Assembly: GCF_009379765.1 (NCBI RefSeq)
Contig: NZ_WHTD01000008.1
Span: forward strand, 1 to 64,000
Direction: 5' to 3'
Length of the DNA: 64,000 nt
Source of the DNA: Actinophytocola sp.
GTDB taxonomy: Bacteria > Actinomycetota > Actinomycetes > Mycobacteriales > Pseudonocardiaceae
In this document: piece after piece, positions 1 to 9,245 of the stretch
How positions within the stretch are numbered: the stretch's first letter is position 1
Layout: each line of letters starts with the position of its first letter
Notes under the pieces: generated by a model
What the model was told of the DNA's origin: nothing
The model's input: only the letters and a program-made list of their open reading frames with translations
Database searches by the model: none
Position numbers and translations under genes: made by a program

Positions 1-327
1 GAACGCGCAGCCCTCGAAGTCGGGCTTGGCGAACCATTCGCCGAAGACGTCGAAAATGGCGAGCAGCTGTTCGGCGGGCGTGGTTCCGCGGCGCTGGCTC
101 TCGGCCTGCAGCCACTCCTCGGTCCAGAGCCGTTCGCGGCGTCGGAGGAAGTCGAGAATGAGGTCGGTCTTGGACGGGAAATTGCGGTAGAGGGTCATCT
201 TGGCGGTGCCGGCCTTGGCGATAATCGCGTCGACGCCGACCGCGGCCGTGCCCTCCCGGCTGAACAGCTCGTAGGCGGCGCGCCCGACCCGTTCGCGCCC
301 GCTGTCCTTGTTGCCGCCACCGGCCAT
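1..327 (-). CDS. TetR-family transcriptional regulator (C-terminus cut by window edge)
   Basis: Reverse-strand translation MAGGGNKDSGRERVGRAAYELFSREGTAAVGVDAIIAKAGTAKMTLYRNFPSKTDLILDFL is a typical TetR HTH; runs off the left edge. Confidence 0.85.
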   Translation of the reverse strand, partial: MAGGGNKDSGRERVGRAAYELFSREGTAAVGVDAIIAKAGTAKMTLYRNFPSKTDLILDFLRRRERLWTEEWLQAESQRRGTTPAEQLLAIFDVFGEWFAKPDFEGCAF

Positions 328-557
328 TCGTACGCCCGATTCGCTCGTTTCTTGTCGCGGCCCGATGGTACCCGCAGTAAACAATGGGCCGGCCAATACC
401 GGCCGCGCGGTTTCGCCCGCATTCCAGCGGCTCGGTGGCCGCTCGGTCGAACGAAAGGCGGCGGCGTGTCGTCGCGCCGGTGGGGCTGATCCGGACCGGA
501 CGGAGCTACCGTGTGCGCGACTGGTGGGGATCGCTGAGGGTATGCCCGGAGGCCACC

Positions 558-1340
558 GTGCGTAGTCAGGTTCTTCAGCCGCCGTACGTGTACCGCTGGG
601 GCGTGTTGATCACGGCCGTCGTGACCGTCGTCGTGGCGGTGTTCCTGGCGTTGCGGGCCAACCCGAGCGCCGCCGAGCAGGCCCCGAAGCCCCCGCCGAC
701 ACCGGCGGCGACACGTGCGGCGACGGCCGCCGCCGCGGTGCCCGCGGACCTGGTCGGGCAGACCGCGACCACGGACCGGGTCGTCGCGCTCACCTTCGAC
801 GACGGGCCGCACCCGACGCACACCCGGCAGGTGCTGAACCTGCTCGCCGAGCACCACGCGGTCGCGACGTTCTGCATGGTCGGTGCCCAGGTCCGGCGGT
901 ACCCGGAGCTCGTTCGCCTGGTGGTCGACGCCGGCATGCGGTTGTGCAACCACACCGTCGACCACGACGAGAACCTCGCGCGCAACGCCGAGCCGGTCAT
1001 CGAGCGCAAGGTCCTCGATGCGAGCGCCGACCTGCGCGCCGCGGCCGGCGACGACGTGCCGATCGGGTACTTCCGGGCACCCGGCGGAAACTGGTCGGAT
1101 CCGCTGCGCCGGGTCGTCGCCGAGCACGGCATGAAACCCCTTTCCTGGTCGGTCGACCCGCACGACTGGAGCAGGCCGGGCGTCGCCCGGATCGTCGCGG
1201 TGGTCAAGCAGAACGTCCGCCCCGGCTCGGTGGTCCTCCTGCACGACGGCGGCGGCCGGCGCGACCAGACGGTGCAGGCGTTGCGCGAGCTGCTCCCGTG
1301 GTTCGTCGCCCAGGGCTACCGCTTCGCGTTCCCCGGCTGA
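558..1340 (+). CDS. Polysaccharide deacetylase (NodB-like) with N-terminal TM segment
   Basis: VALTFDDGPHPTHTRQVLNLL, LCNHTVDHDENL, YFRAPGGNWS, VLLHDGGG motifs; GTG start chosen before the hydrophobic segment. Confidence 0.85.
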   Translation: MRSQVLQPPYVYRWGVLITAVVTVVVAVFLALRANPSAAEQAPKPPPTPAATRAATAAAAVPADLVGQTATTDRVVALTFDDGPHPTHTRQVLNLLAEHHAVATFCMVGAQVRRYPELVRLVVDAGMRLCNHTVDHDENLARNAEPVIERKVLDASADLRAAAGDDVPIGYFRAPGGNWSDPLRRVVAEHGMKPLSWSVDPHDWSRPGVARIVAVVKQNVRPGSVVLLHDGGGRRDQTVQALRELLPWFVAQGYRFAFPG

Positions 1341-1410
1341 GTGTTCCCCGACCGGTGCGTTCTCGGTCGTCGTCGTTTCGCGGCGGGCCCGCGCGGGTAG
1401 CCAGGTGCCT

Positions 1411-1503
1411 ATGGACATCCCCATGGACCCGGGGGACGGGCGGCTGGGTGGCCGCTACCGGCTCGGTGCCCGGCTGGGCGTCAGCGGGCCGGCCACCGGC
1501 TAG
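1411..1503 (+). pseudogene. Truncated 5' end of a gene (MDIPMDPGDGRLGGRYRLGARLG..., Ser/Thr kinase-like start) ended by repeat insertion
   Basis: Short coding-like start ends at the TAG supplied by the repeat beginning at 1501. Confidence 0.35.
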
Positions 1504-1610
1504 TGTCGCGTGATCCTGTTCCTTTGCGTCCGCTGTGGATCAACGTGGTTCCTGGCAAGGCGGAGGAAAGTCGCTCGTACTGGGTGTACTTGGGTTTTTC
1601 TCCAACGCGG
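1501..1610. repeat. Partial copy of the palindromic MITE-like element seen at 7434-7606
   Basis: TAGTGTCGCGTGATCCTGTTCC...GTGGTTCCTGGCAAGGCGGAGGAAAGTCGCTCGTAC matches the reverse complement of the right half of 7434-7606. Confidence 0.75.
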
Positions 1611-1881
1611 CGCGCTCGGCGCGTTGCTGCGCAACCAGGTCGCGGCGGTCGTCGTCGCGTTCGGGTGGTTCTTCTACGCCGAGTGGGCCCTGGTGATGCT
1701 CGTGCCGGCGGTGGGCCGCTGGACCCCGACCGGCGCGGCGAAGGCGGTCAGCGGCTGGACGCCGATCGACATCGCGGGCCCGCTGCCGCCGATGTGGGCG
1801 GGCGGCCTGGTGTTCCTCGGCTACACCGTGGTCGCCGCCGCGGTCGCCGGCCGGGTCAGCATCCGCCGCGACGTCACCTGA
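1611..1881 (+). pseudogene. C-terminal remnant of a membrane protein (ABC-2 type permease-like)
   Basis: GALLRNQVAAVVVAFGWFFYAEWALVMLVPAVGRW...GGLVFLGYTVVAAAVAGRVSIRRDVT with no N-terminus; abuts the repeat. Confidence 0.5.
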
Positions 1882-1883
1882 GC

Positions 1884-2624
1884 TCAGCCGGGGACGGTCG
1901 GGACCGCGTCGCGGGAGCGCCGGTCCTTGGGCGGCGGGCGCAGCAGCACGGTGAGCGGGCCCGCCAGGCGGCGGAGCGGGCCGGGTTTCGGGGCCGGTGC
2001 CGTCGTGCGGTCGCGCAGCAGGGGGACGCCGTCGCCGGTGAGGTCGGCCAGGGCGACCGACCGGCCGCCGACCGCGAGCAGCAGGGACGTCGCCGGGCCG
2101 TGGACCGGGGCGCCGCTGCCGCGGGACCAGCCGGCGTCGGTGGCCCGCAGTTCGAGGCCCGCCAGCCGGGAGCCCATGGCGAAGCCGGGGGACGGCTTGG
2201 TAGTCAGGTGGTCGAACGCCACCCACAGGCGGTCCTCGGGCACGTCCCGCGGGATCGCCAACGGGGTCCGGATGTCCAGGTCGTGCAGCACGATGTCGGC
2301 GAGGACCGGGTCGTAGCCGGACCGGGGGATCGTGACCCGCGACCCGGCCCGGCGGCGCAGGCGGTCGACGATCTCGTGCGTGGGTCGCCGGGCCTCGCGC
2401 CGGGTGAGGTACCCGTTGAGCCGGTCGAAGTCGGCGGCGGTCGCGACGATGCCCGCGTACAGCTTCAGCTGGCCGAACCGCAAGTACGTGACCAGGTGCG
2501 CGGCCACGTCGTGCACGGTCCACCCGGCGCACAGGCTCGGGGTCCGGAGCTGGTCGGCGGACAAGGTCGAGACCAGGTCCGCCATCCGCCGCCGCTCGTC
2601 CACGATCATGTCGAAGACCCGCAT
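1884..2624 (-). CDS. Maleylpyruvate isomerase family mycothiol-dependent protein
   Basis: MRVFDMIVDERRRMADLVSTLSADQLRTPSLCAGWTVHDVAAHLV, DinB/MDMPI-like N-terminus. Confidence 0.75.
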   Translation of the reverse strand: MRVFDMIVDERRRMADLVSTLSADQLRTPSLCAGWTVHDVAAHLVTYLRFGQLKLYAGIVATAADFDRLNGYLTRREARRPTHEIVDRLRRRAGSRVTIPRSGYDPVLADIVLHDLDIRTPLAIPRDVPEDRLWVAFDHLTTKPSPGFAMGSRLAGLELRATDAGWSRGSGAPVHGPATSLLLAVGGRSVALADLTGDGVPLLRDRTTAPAPKPGPLRRLAGPLTVLLRPPPKDRRSRDAVPTVPG

Positions 2625-2677
2625 GGGACAACGGTATGGCGGGCCCGTGGCCCGGACATCTCCTCAGTTGCCGGATG

Positions 2678-2763
2678 TGTCCCCGCCGGGAGTCTATTGC
2701 TCGAGTCGGTGCGTCCAGGGAGCCGGGCCGGCGAACCAGGTGACGAACTCCCGGCGGGGGACA
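2678..2763. repeat. Short inverted-repeat (MITE/REP-like) element related to 7605-7770
   Basis: TGTCCCCGCCGGGAGTCTATTGCTCGAG ... GGTGACGAACTCCCGGCGGGGGACA terminal inverted repeats. Confidence 0.7.
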
Positions 2764-2852
2764 AGCCGTCCGCAACGTGTCGAATCCCGTGCTGACAGCG
2801 GGCCGATCCTCGGGCAAGGTGGCGGCCAGGAAACCAACCAGGAGGACCCCAG

Positions 2853-4289
2853 ATGCCAACTCCGGCACAGATCGGCGTGACAGGGCTCGCGGTCATGGGC
2901 CGCAACCTCGCCCGCAACCTCGCGCGGAACGGGTTCTCGGTCGCGCTGCACAACCGCAGCGTGGCCAGGACCAAGTCGCTCGTCGAGGAGCACGGTGCCG
3001 AGGGCACGTTCGTCGCCACCGAGACCCTCGAGGAGTTCGTCGCCGCCCTGGAGCGGCCCCGACGCGTGGTGATCATGGTGAAGGCCGGCGGGCCGACCGA
3101 CGCGGTCATCGACGAGCTGGTGCCGCTGCTGGAGCGGGGCGACATCGTCATCGACTGCGGCAACGCCCATTTCGCCGACACCCGCCGCCGCGAGGCCGAC
3201 CTGCGTGACCGCGGCCTGCACTTCGTCGGCGCCGGCGTGTCCGGTGGCGAGGAGGGCGCGCTGCTCGGGCCGAGCATCATGCCCGGCGGCTCGGTCGAGT
3301 CCTACAAGACGCTCGGCCCGATGTTCGAGAAGATCGCCGCGCAGGTCGACGGCACGCCGTGCTGCGTGCACATCGGCCCGGACGGTGCCGGCCACTTCGT
3401 CAAGATGGTGCACAACGGCATCGAGTACGCCGACATGCAGCTCATCGCGGAGGCCTACCACCTGCTGCGGGACGGCCTGGGTGCCACGCCCGCCGAGCTC
3501 GCGGCGATCTTCGCCGAGTGGAACTCCGGCGACCTCGAGTCGTTCCTCATCGAGATCACCGCCGAGGTGCTCGGCCACGTCGACGCCGCCACCGGGGACG
3601 CGTTCGTGGACATCGTGCTCGACCAGGCCGAGCAGAAGGGCACCGGCCGCTGGACCGTGCAGACCGCGCTCGACCTGGGCGTGCCGGTCACCGGCATCGC
3701 CGAGGCCACGTTCGCCCGCGCGCTGTCCGCGCACCCCGAGCAGCGCGCCGCCGCCCGCGCCGCGCTGCCCGGACCGGGTTCGGCCAAGCCCCCGGTCGAC
3801 CGGGACACCTTCGTCGACGACGTCCGCAAGGCGCTGTACGCGTCCAAGGTCGTCGCCTACGCGCAGGGCTACGACCAGATGGCCGCGGCGAGCGCGGAGT
3901 ACGGCTGGAACGTCGACCTCGGCTCCACGGCAACGATCTGGCGTGGCGGCTGCATCATCCGGGCCCGGTTCCTCGACCGGATCCGCGAGGCCTACGCCGA
4001 GTCACCGGACCTGCAGTCGCTGCTGGTGGCGCCGTACTTCCGGGAGGCGGTGGCGCAGGGGCAGGACTCCTGGCGCCGGGTGGTCGCGCACGCGGCCGAG
4101 GCCGGCATCCCCACGCCGGGCTTCTCCTCCTCGCTCGCGTACTACGACGCGCTGCGGGCCGAGCGGCTGCCGGCCGCGCTCATCCAGGGGCTGCGCGACT
4201 ACTTCGGCGCGCACACCTACCGCCGGACCGACCGCGACGGCACCTTCCACACCCTCTGGGGCGGCGACCGCACCGAGGTCGACGGCTGA
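2853..4289 (+). CDS. gnd: 6-phosphogluconate dehydrogenase (decarboxylating)
   Basis: IGVTGLAVMGRNLARNLARNGFSVALHNRS, GPSIMPGG, HFVKMVHNGIEYADMQLIAEAY. Confidence 0.93.
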   Translation: MPTPAQIGVTGLAVMGRNLARNLARNGFSVALHNRSVARTKSLVEEHGAEGTFVATETLEEFVAALERPRRVVIMVKAGGPTDAVIDELVPLLERGDIVIDCGNAHFADTRRREADLRDRGLHFVGAGVSGGEEGALLGPSIMPGGSVESYKTLGPMFEKIAAQVDGTPCCVHIGPDGAGHFVKMVHNGIEYADMQLIAEAYHLLRDGLGATPAELAAIFAEWNSGDLESFLIEITAEVLGHVDAATGDAFVDIVLDQAEQKGTGRWTVQTALDLGVPVTGIAEATFARALSAHPEQRAAARAALPGPGSAKPPVDRDTFVDDVRKALYASKVVAYAQGYDQMAAASAEYGWNVDLGSTATIWRGGCIIRARFLDRIREAYAESPDLQSLLVAPYFREAVAQGQDSWRRVVAHAAEAGIPTPGFSSSLAYYDALRAERLPAALIQGLRDYFGAHTYRRTDRDGTFHTLWGGDRTEVDG

Positions 4290-4300
4290 GCCGGTCCGCC

Positions 4301-5341
4301 TCATTCGGCAGCGGGCGGGCGGTGGTCCGGGCGGTCGGCGAGCAGGGGCCGGGCCGGGTCCCAGGTCGTGCCGTCGGTCTCGTCGCGGCGTTTGCGCGCC
4401 ATGGCGGACAGCACCTCCAGCACCACGCGGTTCGCGAGGTAGGAGGTGATCTCCGCGTGGTCGTGCGGGGGCGAGACCTCCACCAGGTCCACGCCGACCA
4501 CCGGCAGCTCGTAGGCGATCCGGCGGACCGAGTCCAGGAGCTCGCGCGCGGTCAGGCCGCCCGGCTCGGGGGTGCCGGTGCCCGGCGCGTGCCCCGGGTC
4601 GCAGACGTCGATGTCCACCGACAGGAACACGCCGTCGCAGTCGTCGAGGGCGATGGCGAACGCCTCGGTCAGGCACTCGCTCAGCCCACGCGCGACGATC
4701 TCCGTCATCTCGTAGGAGCGCATCCGCTGCTCGGCCATCCAGTCCAGCGTCTCCGGCCCCGGCCAGTAGCCGCGCAGCCCGATCTGCAGGAACCGGTCCC
4801 CGCGCACCGCGCCCGACTCGATGAGCCTGCGCATCGGCTGGCCGTGCCCCACCAGCGAGCCGAACGAGATGTCCCCGGTGTCCGCGTGCGCGTCGAAGTG
4901 GATCATCGACACCCTGCCCCGCCCGAGGTGCTGCGCCACGCCCGCCGCGTCCGGCCAGGCGATCGTGTGGTCGCCGCCCAGCACCAGCGGGACCGCGCCG
5001 TTCGACGTCACCGTGTGCACCGCGTGCTGCAGGTCGCGCACCGACCGGGCCGCGTCGCCGGAGAACATCTCCACGTCGCCGGCGTCGAACACGGTCAGGT
5101 CGCGCAGTCCGTCGACGCGCAGCGCCAGCGACGGGCGCGACCCGTCGTGCGGCAGGTAGCACGACTGCCGGATGTACTGCGGCCCGAACCGGGTGCCCGG
5201 CCGGTGCGACGTGCCGCCGTCGAACGGCGCTCCGAGGATCACCACGTCCGCGCCCGGGTAGGTCGACGCGTCGGCCCAGTCGCACCGGGGCACGCCGAGG
5301 AAGGTCAGGTCCGGACCGTACTGCGCGCCGTACCGTGTCAT
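4301..5341 (-). CDS. Agmatinase / arginase family ureohydrolase
   Basis: VLGGDHTIAWP, MIHFDAHADTGD, LSVDIDVCDPGHAPGTGTPEPGG metal-binding motifs. Confidence 0.9.
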   Translation of the reverse strand: MTRYGAQYGPDLTFLGVPRCDWADASTYPGADVVILGAPFDGGTSHRPGTRFGPQYIRQSCYLPHDGSRPSLALRVDGLRDLTVFDAGDVEMFSGDAARSVRDLQHAVHTVTSNGAVPLVLGGDHTIAWPDAAGVAQHLGRGRVSMIHFDAHADTGDISFGSLVGHGQPMRRLIESGAVRGDRFLQIGLRGYWPGPETLDWMAEQRMRSYEMTEIVARGLSECLTEAFAIALDDCDGVFLSVDIDVCDPGHAPGTGTPEPGGLTARELLDSVRRIAYELPVVGVDLVEVSPPHDHAEITSYLANRVVLEVLSAMARKRRDETDGTTWDPARPLLADRPDHRPPAAE

Positions 5342-5360
5342 GCGCAGATGATCCCGAGGA

Positions 5361-6356
5361 TTACCCCGGGAGACCAGCGCTTATCGCCGCGTGGTCCAGC
5401 GCGGCCAGGTAGCGCTCGGCGTCCAGCGCCGCCGCGCAGCCGGTGCCCGCCGCGGTGATCGCCTGCCGGTAGGTGTGGTCGACGACGTCTCCGCACGCGA
5501 ACACGCCCGGCACGTTCGTGGTCGTCGACGGCGCACGCACCACGAGGTGGCCCTGCTCGTCCCGGTCCAGCTGACCGGCGAACAGGTCCGACCGCGGATC
5601 GTGCCCGACCGCGACGAACAGACCCGCGAGCGGCAGGTCCTCCGCGGCACCGGTCCGCACGTCCCGCACCTGGATCCCGCTGACCGTGCCGTCGCCCAGC
5701 ACGTCGACGACCTCGCTGTGCCAGCGGAACCGGATCCGGTCGTCCGTGAGCGCCCGCTCCTGCATGATCTTCGACGCGCGCAGCTCGCCGCGCCGGTGCA
5801 CGACGGTGACCGAGGTGGCGAACCGGGTGAGGAACGTGGCCTCCTCCATCGCCGAGTCGCCACCACCCACGACCGCGATGTCCTGGCCACGGAAGAAGAA
5901 CCCGTCACACGTGGCGCACGCGGACACCCCGTGACCCGTCAGCCGCCGCTCGTTGGGCAGGCCGAGCTCGCGGTAGCCGGAGCCGGTGGCCACGACCACC
6001 GCCCTGGCCCGGTAGCGGGTGCTCGCCGTCGAGACGATCTTGACCGGGCCGGAGAGGTCGACGTCGACCGCGTCCTCGGTCACCAGCCGCGCGCCGAAAC
6101 GCGCCGCCTGCCGGCGCAGCCGGTCCATCAGCTCCGGACCCTCGATCCCGTCGGGGAAGCCGGGGAAGTTCTCCACCGCGGTGGTGGTCATGAGCGCGCC
6201 GCCGAACACCGCGCCCTCGAGCACGAGCGGGGCGAGGTTCGCCCTGGCGGCGTAGGTCGCGGCGGTATAGCCGGCCGGGCCGGAACCGATCACGATCAGG
6301 TCGAGCACAGTCTCCACGGCACCGTCCACCCTTGCCTCCGATCCGACCCTGCGCAA
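5361..6356 (-). CDS. trxB: Thioredoxin-disulfide reductase-like flavoprotein
   Basis: [31 protein letters not shown], redox motif [60 protein letters not shown]. Confidence 0.92.
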   Translation of the reverse strand: MRRVGSEARVDGAVETVLDLIVIGSGPAGYTAATYAARANLAPLVLEGAVFGGALMTTTAVENFPGFPDGIEGPELMDRLRRQAARFGARLVTEDAVDVDLSGPVKIVSTASTRYRARAVVVATGSGYRELGLPNERRLTGHGVSACATCDGFFFRGQDIAVVGGGDSAMEEATFLTRFATSVTVVHRRGELRASKIMQERALTDDRIRFRWHSEVVDVLGDGTVSGIQVRDVRTGAAEDLPLAGLFVAVGHDPRSDLFAGQLDRDEQGHLVVRAPSTTTNVPGVFACGDVVDHTYRQAITAAGTGCAAALDAERYLAALDHAAISAGLPG

Positions 6357-6377
6357 TTATAGTATACGATATATATG
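6355..6377. promoter_or_regulatory. AT-rich promoter/operator box (divergent trxB / MBL)
   Basis: AATTATAGTATACGATATATATG in a GC-rich background between divergent starts. Confidence 0.55.
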
Positions 6378-7436
6378 TCTGCCATTTCTGGAGGAGCGAC
6401 GATGGACTCTGCTGCCGTGCCCGAGCCGGCCGAGGTCGCCGGCGGCGTCTGGAGCGTCGCGCTGCCCTTCCCCAACCCGCTCGGTTTCGCCTTCTCCTAC
6501 GTGGTTCCGGCGCCGGACGGCGTGCTGGTCGTGGACGCCGGCTGGGACTCCGACGAGTGCTGGGACGCGTTCCGGGCGGGGCTCGCGGCGGCGGGCGCCG
6601 GGCTCGACGACGTGGTCGGCGTGGTCGTCACCCACGTGCACCCCGACCATTACGGGCTGGCGGAACGGATCCGCGCGTCGTCGCCGGCCTGGATCGCGGT
6701 GCATCCCGCGGAGCGGCCGCGGATCGCCGAGGGCGAGCACGACCGGGTCCGCGCGATCGAGGACATGGCCGAGTGGCTGCACCAGGCCGGCGCGCCGGCC
6801 TCGGAGTTCGCCGAGCTGGATGCCGACGCGGCGGACATGCGGTCGCGGATCTCGATGGTGGTCCCCGAACGCGATCTCGTGGACGGCCAGACCGTGCCGG
6901 GCACCGGCGGTGCGCTGGTCGCCGTGCACACACCGGGCCACACGCCGGGCCACCTGTGCTTCCACGACCGGCAGCGGCGCCTGCTGTTCACCGGTGACCA
7001 CATCCTGCCGCGGGTCACGCCGAACATCTCCAAGCGCCCGCAGTCCGATGTGGACCCGCTGCGGGACTTCCTCGGTTCGGTGCGGAAGGTTCGCGGCTTC
7101 GGCGACGTGCAGGTGCTGCCCGGTCACGAGTGGGTCTTCGGCGACCTCGGCGCCCGGCTGGACGTGCTGCTGGTCCACCACGAGGAGCGGCTGACCGAGA
7201 TCGAGGCCGCGGTCGGCGCCGGTGCCGGCACGGTCTGGGCGGTCACCCGCGCGGTGAGCTGGTCGCGGCCGTTCGACAAGCTGCGCGGCCGGGCCCGGCG
7301 CTCGGCCATCGGCGAGACGTTCGCCCACCTGTACCGGCTGGCCGTGGCGGGCCGGATCCAGTGGGTGCCCGGCCGGCCGGACCGTTGGCTGCCGGCCCCG
7401 AGCCGCACGACAGGCGAGCAGCCCGACGTCGCCTAG
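6375..7436 (+). CDS. MBL-fold metallo-hydrolase
   Basis: VVVTHVHPDHYGLAERI, HTPGHTPGHLCFHD, LFTGDHILP. Start may be the downstream ATG at 6402. Stop codon lies in the left end of the 7434 repeat. Confidence 0.9.
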   Translation: MSAISGGATMDSAAVPEPAEVAGGVWSVALPFPNPLGFAFSYVVPAPDGVLVVDAGWDSDECWDAFRAGLAAAGAGLDDVVGVVVTHVHPDHYGLAERIRASSPAWIAVHPAERPRIAEGEHDRVRAIEDMAEWLHQAGAPASEFAELDADAADMRSRISMVVPERDLVDGQTVPGTGGALVAVHTPGHTPGHLCFHDRQRRLLFTGDHILPRVTPNISKRPQSDVDPLRDFLGSVRKVRGFGDVQVLPGHEWVFGDLGARLDVLLVHHEERLTEIEAAVGAGAGTVWAVTRAVSWSRPFDKLRGRARRSAIGETFAHLYRLAVAGRIQWVPGRPDRWLPAPSRTTGEQPDVA

Positions 7437-7606
7437 TGTCGCGTGACCCTGAAACCTTGACGCCGCTGCGGCCAACAGCGGCCCCTGTCTGTGTTACGGC
7501 GTTGGAGGAAAGCCCAAGTACAACCCGGTACGAGCGACTTTCCTCCGCCTTGCCAGGAACCACGTGGATCCACAGCGGACGCAAGGAACAGGATCACGCG
7601 ACACTA
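7434..7606. repeat. MITE-like palindromic element A
   Basis: TAGTGTCGCGTGA...TCACGCGACACTA terminal inverted repeats; second partial copy at 1501. Confidence 0.8.
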
Positions 7607-7770
7607 GTGTCCCGCGCCGGGAGTCTGTTGCTTATCTCGGCGGATCCTGGTTTCTGCTGGCAAGGCGCCGGTTCGTCCTCGTACCGGGTTGTACTCGGGC
7701 GGACCGGCAACGCCGCCAGCGGGAAGCTGGGCCGGCGAGATAAGTGATGAACTTCCGGCGCGGGACACTA
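7605..7770. repeat. MITE-like palindromic element B, abutting element A
   Basis: TAGTGTCCCGCGCCGGGAGTCTGTTGCTTATCTCG ... CGAGATAAGTGATGAACTTCCGGCGCGGGACACTA inverted ends. Confidence 0.8.
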
Positions 7771-7771
7771 G

Positions 7772-8060
7772 CTGGCGGTAGGTCGGGGACGTGGATCGCG
7801 GTCGCGGTGGGCCCGCCGGTTGGCGATGTCTTCCTTCTTGCCGTGGATCCGCCGGCCGTCGCTGTTGGGATGTTGCCGAGCTTCTTGATGTCGACGTGCA
7901 CCCGCTCGCCAGGGTGTTCGGCTTCGTAGCGGCGGATCGGTTCGGCGGTGGCCCGGTCAACGTGCCAGAGCCGGTGGTCGGGAGGACCGGTCGTGCGTGC
8001 CGGCCGGGCCGAACATCGACACGGCCTCCACCAACCTGCCCGGGCAGTACCCGTGGCCGG
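7772..8060 (-). pseudogene. Degenerate transposase fragment (IS481/rve-like)
   Basis: Reverse strand reads HRLWHVDRATAEPIRRYEAEHPGERVHVDIKKLGNIP, then a frameshift, then NSDGRRIHGKKEDIANRRAHRDRD; HVDIKKLGxIP is typical of IS481 transposases. Confidence 0.65.
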
Positions 8061-8090
8061 CCGGGTACGGCGATGCCCCGAGCGCGTCGT

Positions 8091-9080
8091 TCAGCGCACC
8101 TGGACGGTGATCCCGTCGACGGCGGGCACGAGCTCGCCCACCACCGGGGCGCCCGGGATCTCGCCGGCGACCAGCAGGCCGCCCGAGGTCTGGGCGTCGG
8201 CGAGCAGCAGCAGGGTCAGCTCGTCGGTGTCGCCCTCGTCGAGGTGCGGGCGCACCCAGTCGAGGTTGCGCTTGGTGCCGCCCGGCACGAAACCCTCCCG
8301 CGCCGAGGACACCGCGCCGTCCAGGTAGGGCACCGCCTTCGCCGAGACCACCGCGGTCACCCCGCTCGCCCTGGCCATCTTGTGCAGGTGGCCGAGCAGG
8401 CCGAAGCCTGTGACGTCGGTCGCCGCGCGGAGTCCGGCGGCGACGGCGGCCGCGGCGGCGTCCCGATTGAGCGCCGCCATCGACTCGACCGCGTGCGCGA
8501 AGACCTCGCCGGTCTGCTTGTGCCGATTGTTGAGCACGCCGACGCCGAGCGGCTTCGTGAGGCTGATCGGCAGCCCCGCGGTCGCGGAGTCGTTGCGCAG
8601 CAGGCGATCCGGGTGCGCGGTACCGGTGACCGCGAGGCCGTACTTCGGCTCCGGGTCATCGATGGAGTGACCGCCGGCCAGGTGGCAGCCGGCCTCCCCG
8701 GTGACCGCCAGGCCGCCGCGGAGCACCTCGCTCGCGAGCTCGATCGGCAGCACGTCCCGTGGCCAGCCCAGCAGGTTCACCGCCAGCAGCGGCGTGCCGC
8801 CCATCGCGTAGATGTCCGACAGCGCGTTGGCCGCGGCGATCCGGCCCCAGTCGTAGGCGTCGTCGACGACCGGGGTGAAGAAGTCCGTTGTGGACAGAAT
8901 GGCGGTGTCCTCGTTGAGCCGCACCGCCGCCGCGTCGTCCCCGTCGTCCAACCCGACCAGCAGCTCGACGTCCGCCGGCCCGGTGCCGAGCAGGCCGCGC
9001 ACCATGTCCTCCAGCTCGCCGGGCGGGATCTTGCACGCGCACCCGCCGCCGTGGGCGTACTGGGTCAGCCGAACCGTCAT
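8091..9080 (-). CDS. selD: Selenide, water dikinase
   Basis: MTVRLTQYAHGGGCACKIPPGELEDMVRGLL (catalytic Cys/Lys region), TDFFTPVVDDAYDWGRIAAANALSDIYAMGGTPLLAVNLLGWP, GGHSIDDPEPKYGLAVTG, TDVTGFGLLGHLHKMA. Confidence 0.96.
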   Translation of the reverse strand: MTVRLTQYAHGGGCACKIPPGELEDMVRGLLGTGPADVELLVGLDDGDDAAAVRLNEDTAILSTTDFFTPVVDDAYDWGRIAAANALSDIYAMGGTPLLAVNLLGWPRDVLPIELASEVLRGGLAVTGEAGCHLAGGHSIDDPEPKYGLAVTGTAHPDRLLRNDSATAGLPISLTKPLGVGVLNNRHKQTGEVFAHAVESMAALNRDAAAAAVAAGLRAATDVTGFGLLGHLHKMARASGVTAVVSAKAVPYLDGAVSSAREGFVPGGTKRNLDWVRPHLDEGDTDELTLLLLADAQTSGGLLVAGEIPGAPVVGELVPAVDGITVQVR

Positions 9081-9127
9081 GTGTCGCACGATACCCGCGC
9101 GTGAGCCCAACGCTATACTCTCTATTC

Positions 9128-9223
9128 GGAGGCGTACGTGTTCCTGGTGGGCGCCGCGGTCTTCAAAACCGACGTGGCCCGGTATCCGGGCCAGGCAGGT
9201 TCGATTCCTGTCCGCCTCCGCCA
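9128..9223 (+). tRNA. selC: tRNA-Sec (anticodon UCA)
   Basis: Acceptor GGAGGCG/CGCCTCC, anticodon loop CTTCAAA (UCA), long variable arm ACGTGGCCCGGTATCCGGGCCAGG, T arm CAGGTTCGATTCCTG, encoded CCA. Confidence 0.95.
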
Positions 9224-9245
9224 TCTTTCCCCGAGGGGCCACACC

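Noticed and set aside
1540-2868. 442-aa reverse ORF overlapping the maleylpyruvate-isomerase-like gene
   Set aside because: Alternate frame of the same DNA; the 246-aa frame (1884-2624) has the recognisable protein.
9030-9060. SelD itself as a selenoprotein
   Set aside because: The active-site region reads GGGCACKIPP with TGC codons; no in-frame TGA.
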